From the NCBI GenBank assembly GCA_022376925.1, contig JAIOJX010000006.1, positions 60,535,394-60,599,393 of the forward strand: a stretch of DNA of 64,000 nt, given 5' to 3'. The position numbers and the translations under genes were made by a program. The notes under the pieces were generated by a model. That model searched no databases, was not told the origin of the DNA, and saw only the letters and a list, made by a program, of their open reading frames with translations. Every line of letters starts with the position of its first letter. Position 1 is the first letter of the stretch. Shown here piece by piece: positions 56,336 through 64,000 of the stretch. Source of the DNA: Tragulus kanchil. Its lineage: Eukaryota; Chordata; Mammalia; Artiodactyla; Tragulidae.

Positions 56336-58220
56336 TGTAAAAAGTAAAAACATAATGAGATTCCACAATACATTAATAAACAATGCATATTTAACTGAAG
56401 AAATAAAAAGGCAAATTAAAAAAAAAATTCCCTAGTAGCAAATGAGAATAAACATATGACAACTTAAAATCCAAGATGCAGCAAAAGCAGTTCTAAGAGG
56501 AAATACTATAGCAATACAATGATACATCAGGAAACAAGTAAACGATTTAATACACAACCTACAACTAGAAAAATAACGAGAAAAATAAAAATAAAAACAA
56601 AGTCAGCAAAATCAAAGAAATCATAAAGATCAGAGTGAAAGAAGTGAAAGAAAATATCACAAAGATTAATAAAAGTAAAAGATGGTTCTTCAAAATGGTA
56701 ACAAAAAATGATAAACATTTAGCTAGACTATCAAGAAAAAAGAGTGAAATCAACAAAATCAGAAGTGAAAAAGGAAAGATTACAACAGACAATGCAGAAA
56801 TGCAAAGGATTATAAGAGACTATTATGAACAATTATATGGCAGTAAAATGGACAACCTGAAAGAAATGGACAGATTCTTAGAAAAGTTCACTCTTCCAAG
56901 GCTGAGCCAGGGAGCAGCAGAAATTATGAAAAATCAAATTGCAAGCACTGAAATTGAATCTTTAATAAAAAAAAATATACTTCCAAATATTAACACCCAG
57001 GTCCAGATAGCTTCACAGGTCAGTTCTACCAAACATTTAGAGAAGACCTAATGACTCTCCTTCTAAAGTCTTTTAAAACATTGCACAGGAAAGAGCCAAT
57101 GTCACTATAAACATAAAAAAATTAAAAAGGAGAAATTGACAGTAACACAGTAATAATGGGAGACTTTAATATGCTACTTTCACCAATGTACAGATTATTA
57201 AAACAGAAAATTAATAAGGAGCATAAAACTTAAAAGACACATTAAATAAGATGCATTTCATTATTTTGAGCACATTCCATCTAACTGCACAGGAATACAC
57301 TTTCTTCTTAAGTGCACATGGAACATTCACCAGAAAAGACCACATCTTGGGTCACAAATCAAACCTCAGCAAATTTAAGAAAAGGGTAATCATAGTAATC
57401 ATCTTTTCTGACTGCAATACTATGAAACTAGCTATTAATTTTTAAAAAAGCAAAAAAAATGTAAAAAGTAAAAACATAATGAGATTCCACAATACATTAA
57501 TAAACAATGCATATTTAACTGAAGAAATAAAAAGGCAAATTAAAAAAAAAATTCCCTAGTAGCAAATGAGAATAAACATATGACAACTTAAAATCCAAGA
57601 TGCAGCAAAAGCAGTTCTAAGAGGAAATACTATAGCAATACAATGATACATCAGGAAACAAGTAAACGATTTAATACACAACCTACAACTAGAAAAATAA
57701 CGAGAAAAATAAAAATAAAAACAAAGTCAGCAAAATCAAAGAAATCATAAAGATCAGAGTGAAAGAAGTGAAAGAAAATATCACAAAGATTAATAAAAGT
57801 AAAAGATGGTTCTTCAAAATGGTAACAAAAAATGATAAACATTTAGCTAGACTATCAAGAAAAAAGAGTGAAATCAACAAAATCAGAAGTGAAAAAGGAA
57901 AGATTACAACAGACAATGCAGAAATGCAAAGGATTATAAGAGACTATTATGAACAATTATATGGCAGTAAAATGGACAACCTGAAAGAAATGGACAGATT
58001 CTTAGAAAAGTTCACTCTTCCAAGGCTGAGCCAGGGAGCAGCAGAAATTATGAAAAATCAAATTGCAAGCACTGAAATTGAATCTTTAATAAAAAAAAAT
58101 ATACTTCCAAATATTAACACCCAGGTCCAGATAGCTTCACAGGTCAGTTCTACCAAACATTTAGAGAAGACCTAATGACTCTCCTTCTAAAGTCTTTTAA
58201 AACATTGCACAGGAAAGAGC
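55997..58220. repeat. Tandem duplication D20 (offset about 1123)
   Basis: Copy 1 is 55997-57120 and copy 2 is 57121-58220. Copy 1 ends AAAGAGCCAATGTCAC and copy 2 AAAGAGCATGTACAAAG, so the last about 35 bases of copy 1 are unlike copy 2. The 20 bases around its start also occur in D19 copy 1 (54920). Confidence 0.94.
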
Positions 58221-61200
58221 ATGTACAAAGTCATTCTATGAGTCAACCATCACTCTGATACCAAAACCTGGCAAAGACACCACACACACAAACCACAGGC
58301 TAATATCACTCATGAACATAGATGCAAAAATTCTCAACAAAATTCTAGCAAATATAATTCAACAACACATTAAAAGGCTCATATATCACAATGACTTTGT
58401 GTTTATACCAATCATGCAGTGATTCTTCACTATCCACAAATCAATAATGTAAAACAACTTTAAAAAAATTGAAAGATAAAAATAACAAGATAATCTCAAT
58501 AGATGCAGAAAAAGGCTTTTACAAAATCCAACACTGATTTATGATGAAAACTTCTTTAAAAATTGGGTGCAAAAGGAACTAACCTCAACATAGTGAAAGC
58601 CATATATGATTAGCTAACAGTAAACATAACTCTTAATGATGAAAAACTGAAAGCATTCTTTCTAAGATCAGAAACAAGACAAGGGTTTTCACTCTCAACA
58701 CTATTATTCAACATAATCTTAGAAGTTCTAGCTACTTCAATTAGAGAAGAAAAAGAAATAAAAGGAATCCAGATTAGAAAAGAAGAAGCAAAACACTGGT
58801 GGCAGATAACATGACACTATATATAGAAAACCCTAAAGATACTATCAGAAAATTACTAGAGCTAATCAGTGCACTTAGTAAAGTCGCAGGATGCAAAATC
58901 AATACACAGAAATCACTTACATTTTTACATATGAACAATGAAAAATCATAAAAAGAAATCAAAGAATCAAACCCATTCACCATTGCAATGAAATAAGATA
59001 CCTAGCAAAAATCCTACCTAAGAGACAAAAGAACTGTATGCAGAGAATTCTAAGACACTGCTGAAAGAAATCAAACCCAACATAAACTGATGGAAAGATG
59101 TTCCATGTTCTTGGGTTAGAAGAATCAATATCATGAAAATGTTTATACTACCAAATATAATCTACAGATACAATGTGATCCCTATCAAATTGCCAATGGC
59201 ATTTTTCACAGAACTACAATAAAAAAAAAAAAACACAGTTCATATAGACACAGGAACCACAGAGAGCCAAAACAGTCTTGAGCAAGAAGAATTGAGCTGT
59301 AGGAATAAACCTTCCTGAACTCAGACAATACTACAAAGCTACAGTCATCAAGACAGTATAGTGCTAGCACAAAATCAGAAATATAGACAAATAGAAAAAG
59401 ATAGGGAGCCCAGATATAAACCCACAGACTTATGGGTACCTAATTTTTGACAAAGGAGGCAGGAATATACAATACAGCAAAGACAACCTGTTCAATAAGT
59501 GGTGCTTGGAAAATTGGACAGTTGCATTTAGAAGAACGAAATTAGAATGCTTCCTAACACCATATACAAAAAATGAATTAAGACCTAACTGTAAGACCAG
59601 AAACCATAAAACTCTTAGAAGAAAAAACATAAGCAGAACACTCTATGACATAAATCAAAACAAGGTCTTCTATGGCCTGCCTCCTAGAGTAACGGTAATA
59701 AAAAACAAACTAAAAGAAGTGGTACCTTTACGGAATTAAAAAATTCATGAAAGCATTCTTTCTAAGATCAGAAACAAGACAAGGGTTTTCACTCTCAACA
59801 CTATTATTCAACATAATCTTAGAAGTTCTAGCTACTTCAATTAGAGAAGAAAAAGAAATAAAAGGAATCCAGATTAGAAAAGAAGAAGCAAAACACTGGT
59901 GGCAGATAACATGACACTATATATAGAAAACCCTAAAGATACTATCAGAAAATTACTAGAGCTAATCAGTGCACTTAGTAAAGTCGCAGGATGCAAAATC
60001 AAGACACAGAAATCACTTACATTTTTACATATGAACAATGAAAAATCATAAAAAGAAATCAAAGAATCAAACCCATTCACCATTGCAATGAAATAAGATA
60101 CCTAGCAAAAATCCTACCTAAGAGACAAAAGAACTGTATGCAGAGAATTCTAAGACACTGCTGAAAGAAATCAAACCCAACATAAACTGATGGAAAGATG
60201 TTCCATGTTCTTGGGTTAGAAGAATCAATATCATGAAAATGTTTATACTACCAAATATAATCTACAGATACAATGTGATCCCTATCAAATTGCCAATGGC
60301 ATTTTTCACAGAACTACAATAAAAAAAAAAAAAAAAAAACACAGTTCATATAGACACAGGAACCACAGAGAGCCAAAACAGTCTTGAGCAAGAAGAATTG
60401 AGCTGTAGGAATAAACCTTCCTGAACTCAGACAATACTACAAAGCTACAGTCATCAAGACAGTATAGTGCTAGCACAAAATCAGAAATATAGACAAATAG
60501 AAAAAGATAGGGAGCCCAGATATAAACCCACAGACTTATGGGTACCTAATTTTTGACAAAGGAGGCAGGAATATACAATACAGCAAAGACAACCTGTTCA
60601 ATAAGTGGTGCTTGGAAAATTGGACAGTTGCATTTAGAAGAACGAAATTAGAATGCTTCCTAACACCATATACAAAAAATGAATTAAGACCTAACTGTAA
60701 GACCAGAAACCATAAAACTCTTAGAAGAAAAAACATAAGCAGAACACTCTATGACATAAATCAAAACAAGGTCTTCTATGGCCTGCCTCCTAGAGTAACG
60801 GTAATAAAAAACAAACTAAAAGAAGTGGTACCTAATTAAACTTAAAAAAGTTTGCACAGCAAAGAAACCTATAAACACAGTGAAAAAACAACCTTCAGAA
60901 TGGGAGAAAATAATAGCAAATGAAACAAATAAAAATGACTTGAGTTCCAAAATATACAAGCAGCTTATAAAACTCAATACCAAAAAAAAAAAAAAAGAAA
61001 TTCCAATAATAAAAAAAAAGGGGGGCAAAAAGACCTAAACAGACATGTCTCCAAAGAAGATATATACATGGCCACAAACACATAAAAAGAAGCTCAACAT
61101 CACTCATTATTAGAGAAATACAAACTATGAGTTATCATCTTATACTAGTCAAAATGACCATCATCAAAAAGCCTACAAACAATAAATGAAGGAGAAGGTG

Positions 61201-61430
61201 TGGAGAAAAAGTCAACCTCCTATCACTGTTGGTGGGATGTAAATTGATACAGCCACTTTGAAAGACAGTACAGAGATTCCTTTAAAAATTAGGAATGAAA
61301 CCATCATATGAGTCAGTAATCCCACTATAAGGCATCACCCTGAGGAAACTAAAATTGAAAAAGACACATGGACCCCATTGTGCATTGCAGCACTGTTCAC
61401 ATTAGCTAGAACATGGAGTAATGGGCAAGC
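56336..61430 (+). pseudogene. L1-C ORF2 linker, reverse transcriptase and C-terminal part
   Basis: The linker is open for 138 codons (56635-57051, repeated at 57759-58175), with KMVTKNDKHLARLSRKK and RIIRDYYEQLYGSKMDN. The RT follows in broken frames. The catalytic FADD box reads VADN (58799-58810), so both an anchoring residue and a catalytic Asp are changed. Later come YKNNPDINPQTYG-like (59410) and the CWKIGQLH-like part (59505). The C-terminal part at 60840-61430 ends at the LTR-F insertion. D20, D21 and D22 lie within it. Inactive. Confidence 0.85.
58648..60835. repeat. Tandem duplication D21 (offset about 1100)
   Basis: Copy 1 is 58648-59747 and copy 2 is 59748-60835. The A-run near 59221/60321 is 14 against about 19 long, a typical homopolymer call difference. 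Another difference is AATACACAG against AAGACACAG. Confidence 0.95.
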
Positions 61431-63010
61431 AAAGGAATCTTCACTGATGGATATTGGGACCCTAATTATGAGGAGAGAGGTTCTGATGGGGAAAGTGATG
61501 AGGAAGAGAAGTTTGGTTATTTACAGGGAATGCCACTATGCGGTGAAGAAGACCCCTTTACTCTAACTTGGCGAGTATGTCAAATGCTCCCACAAGGGTG
61601 GTCATTAGTAAGAGGGGACGGTTCCATGTTCACTTCTCACAGGAAAGATCAAGGAAAGATACCTGGGCTGAGAAGACAAATATCTTCACACTAGTGATAA
61701 GTGCTGCCTGCAGCCCTGCCTCTCTGCGACCAAGTAGCTAGTTATTGATAGGAAGCCTGGGCCTGAAATAGCCCCACTCATAAAACTAGCAGTTTATAGA
61801 CTTAAACTATCACCTTTGACAAACATTGATAGAGACCTTTACTTAGGTGCTAGTGCAAGCACTAAAGCTCTTCCACTTGTGCTTTTTAGTTATAGTGCAA
61901 CACACTTTTACAACTAAAAGAAGTGGTACCTAATTAAACTTAAAAAAGTTTGCACAGCAAAGAAACCTATAAACACAGTGAAAAAACAACCTTCAGAATG
62001 GGAGAAAATAATAGCAAATGAAACAAATAAAAATGACTTGAGTTCCAAAATATACAAGCAGCTTATAAAACTCAATACCAAAAAAAAAAAAAAAGAAATT
62101 CCAATAATAAAAAAAAAAGGGGGGCAAAAAGACCTAAACAGACATGTCTCCAAAGAAGATATATACATGGCCACAAACACATAAAAAGAAGCTCAACATC
62201 ACTCATTATTAGAGAAATACAAACTATGAGTTATCATCTTATACTAGTCAAAATGACCATCATCAAAAAGCCTACAAACAATAAATGAAGGAGAAGGTGT
62301 GGAGAAAAAGTCAACCTCCTATCACTGTTGGTGGGATGTAAATTGATACAGCCACTTTGAAAGACAGTACAGAGATTCCTTTAAAAATTAGGAATGAAAC
62401 CATCATATGAGTCAGTAATCCCACTATAAGGCATCACCCTGAGGAAACTAAAATTGAAAAAGACACATGGACCCCATTGTGCATTGCAGCACTGTTCACA
62501 TTAGCTAGAACATGGAGTAATGGGCAAGCAAAGGAATCTTCACTGATGGATATTGGGACCCTAATTATGAGGAGAGAGGTTCTGATGGGGAAAGTGATGA
62601 GGAAGAGAAGTTTGGTTATTTACAGGGAATGCCACTATGCGGTGAAGAAGACCCCTTTACTCTAACTTGGCGAGTATGTCAAATGCTCCCACAAGGGTGG
62701 TCATTAGTAAGAGGACGGTTCCATGTTCACTTCTCACAGGAAAGATCAAGGAAAGATACCTGGGCTGAGAAGACAAATATCTTCACACTAGTGATAAGTG
62801 CTGCCTGCAGCCCTGCCTCTCTGCGACCAAGTAGCTAGTTATTGATAGGAAGCCTGGGCCTGAAATAGCCCCACTCATAAAACTAGCAGTTTATAGACTT
62901 AAACTATCACCTTTGACAAACATTGATAGAGACCTTTACTTAGGTGCTAGTGCAAGCACTAAAGCTCTTCCACTTGTGCTTTTTAGTTATAGTGCAACAC
63001 ACTTTTTACA
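60814..63010. repeat. Tandem duplication D22 (offset about 1099)
   Basis: Copy 1 is 60814-61912 and copy 2 is 61913-63010. It joins L1-C ORF2 and the first half of LTR-F. Copy 1 has AGAGGGGACGG where copy 2 has AGAGGACGG. Confidence 0.95.
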
Positions 63011-63643
63011 ACTCGTAGTTTTCTTTGTGAATTAAGAATTATAAGAATGTTTTCTGTAGAAACACATGTTTCCCCTAGAGGACAAAAGTGTTTACCTAGG
63101 TGCTCGTAGAGGACCAAAAGGTTCCAGTAGTAACCACTTTTACATCTCTAGAGGAGCAAAAAACTCTTCTAATAACCACTTTTGTGATTACTAGTTAACT
63201 TGAGATTTCTAGTTGAGAAAATATAAAAGTGTAAGGTAAGATTGTGCGGGAGGCTCGCTCACAGAGATCAACTTCACCTGATCTGAGATCGAGACTCTCC
63301 AGCTCTGGGGTAAGAACTTCTGCTTCCATTTGGTTGAGTTCTGATTTTACTTCGGAAGTTCTGATTATTTGAGTGAGTTCTGATTATTTGTGCTTGCCTT
63401 TATTTAAATTCTGATTAATGAAATCTTGATTCTGATTATTATATGTTCTATGATTAATAAAGCTACTCTTGGTTTGACAATGCTTGAGACCATGACACTT
63501 TATTGTCCAAGTCTGAGACTAATGACTCTGAGGGGACTACACTGTGACTGTAAAAGGTCTCTGATCTATTTAAGATAGTATCTCTTCGTGAGAACTAATA
63601 AGAATAGGAATCAGAGTAAGCTGCAGCACAGTGCCCGTGACAA
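61431..63643 (+). repeat. LTR-F copy 2: about 1.1 kb LTR-like element, plus strand
   Basis: It begins TGGGCAAGCAAAGG (61430) and ends CAGTGCCCGTGACA (63643). Unique length is about 1.1 kb once D22 is removed. It carries a TATA-like AAAATATAAAAG (63219), a donor-like CTGGGGTAAGAAC (63305), a poly(A) signal ATTAATAAAG (63451) and the CTTGGTTTGACAATGCTTGAG block shared with the minus-strand copy at 27799-28500. It interrupts L1-C near its ORF2 end. An imperfect TSD (ATGGAG / ATGGAA) may flank it. Its retroviral class is not assigned. Confidence 0.65.
62525..62838 (+). pseudogene. Open frame in the U3-like part of LTR-F
   Basis: From the LTR start to TAG at 62838 one frame is open for about 104 codons without a start codon at its head. 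It encodes an acidic cluster (GSDGESDEEEKFGY) and a Trp/Cys-containing stretch (TWRVCQMLPQGWSLVRG). In the first D22 copy (61431-61740) two extra G bases shift it. The minus-strand LTR-F lacks most of this part. Some complex retroviruses have accessory genes reaching into U3, so this may be the end of such a gene. I recognise no family. A chance open frame is also possible. Confidence 0.35.
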
Positions 63644-63839
63644 TGGAAACAAATTTGAATTGATAAATAAGCTGTGGTACATATATACAATGGACTATAA
63701 TTCAGCCATAAAAAGCAATGCATTTGAGTTAGTTTTAATGAGGTGGATAAACCTAGAACCTATTATACAGAGTGAAGTAAGTCAGAAAGAAAAAAAAATG
63801 TTGTATAATAACATACATATTCTAGAAAGGTGGTACTGA
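63644..63839 (+). pseudogene. L1-C ORF2 C-terminal end
   Basis: After LTR-F the L1 ORF2 end resumes: KLWYIYTMDYNSAIKSNAFE at about 63669, then RWINLEPIIQSEVSQKEKK, with a TGA at 63837-63839. This matches the normal end of L1 ORF2p and is the best-kept part of L1-C. Confidence 0.85.
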
Positions 63840-64000
63840 TGAATATATATGCAGGGCAGCAATGGAGAAACAGACATAAAGAACAGACTTATGGCAACTT
63901 GAGTGGAAAGAGGAATGAGTTTACATGGATGCTTACTTTACCTTATGTAAAATAGTTAAGCAATTGGATTGTGCTTTAAGACTTAAGGGAGTTAAAACAG
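63840..64000 (+). other. L1-C 3' UTR start, cut by the window end
   Basis: AGCAATGGAGAAACAGACATAAAG and AACTTGAGTGGAAAGAGG are in keeping with the start of an L1 3' UTR. The tail lies beyond the window. Confidence 0.7.

Larger units (their letters stand above)
52990..64000 (+). mobile_element. L1-C: L1 LINE with inverted ORF1 piece and LTR-F insertion
   Basis: It starts about 52998 (TTAGGATCAAGATGGCC, then AACTAGCTGCTGAAAAACC), a clear artiodactyl L1 5' UTR start. It runs through the UTR to about 53785, a rearranged ORF1, ORF2 and an LTR-F (61431-63643), and ends its ORF2 at 63839, continuing past the window. D19 to D22 duplicate about 4.4 kb of it. It is interrupted and disabled throughout. 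Confidence 0.88.

Noticed and set aside
1..64000. The duplications considered as a real gene-cluster style expansion or segmental duplication hot spot
   Set aside because: Unit size is nearly constant, boundaries ignore sequence content, disabling changes are shared and the differences are homopolymer-type. An assembly overlap explains all of these with one cause.

Overview
The window is a mammalian intergenic stretch from a ruminant artiodactyl, made almost wholly of transposable elements. I see no intact host gene, RNA gene or CRISPR array, and no operon-like grouping. The ruminant call rests on three kinds of sequence: BovB (RTE-type) LINE fragments on both strands, tRNA-Glu-derived Bov-tA and CHR-2-like SINEs, and L1 elements with artiodactyl-type untranslated regions. 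One SINE type has a GC-rich body, (AAAT)n tails and good target-site duplications (TSDs). It looks young and does not match the usual cow SINEs I know. This could point to an early-branching ruminant such as a chevrotain, but that is a weak inference.

Layout. 1-16470: a plus-strand L1 (L1-A) split by a degraded betaretrovirus-like endogenous retrovirus (ERV-A, about 6101-11607). 16480-21400: a plus-strand BovB with a young SINE inside it. 21400-22740: low-complexity sequence and an antisense L1 3' end carrying a Bov-tA. 22741-23465: a BovB 3' fragment. 23480-33680: a minus-strand L1 (L1-B) carrying Bov-tA SINEs, an LTR of family 'LTR-F', a minus-strand BovB and, at the right, a probable antisense L1 5' UTR. 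33700-39130: young SINEs in both orientations. 39130-41870: unassigned sequence plus an old CHR-2 SINE. 41870-43800: a 5'-inverted L1. 43800-52400: mostly unassigned sequence with a truncated L1 3' end, Bov-tA copies and an ancient L1 fragment. 52422-52849: a solo LTR. 52990-64000: another plus-strand L1 (L1-C), with an inverted ORF1 piece and a second LTR-F near its 3' end; it runs off the window.

The strongest signal is structural. At 22 places a segment of 1.06-1.20 kb is followed directly by a second, nearly identical copy of itself. The boundaries ignore element boundaries, the copies differ mainly by small indels and homopolymer length, and successive duplications overlap so that some stretches occur three times. 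This is what end-to-end joining of contigs with unmerged overlaps of about 1.1 kb would produce. I regard it as an assembly artefact until shown otherwise. Removing the second copies leaves about 39-40 kb of unique sequence. Any 'paired' ORF, SINE or LTR listed here at a spacing of 1.06-1.20 kb should be counted once.

I did not find evidence for a new biological system. The most interesting genuine biology is a triplicated promoter/poly(A) unit in the 5' LTR of ERV-A, the LTR-F family with a long open frame in its U3-like part, and several L1 rearrangements (a twin-priming inversion and a micro-inversion).
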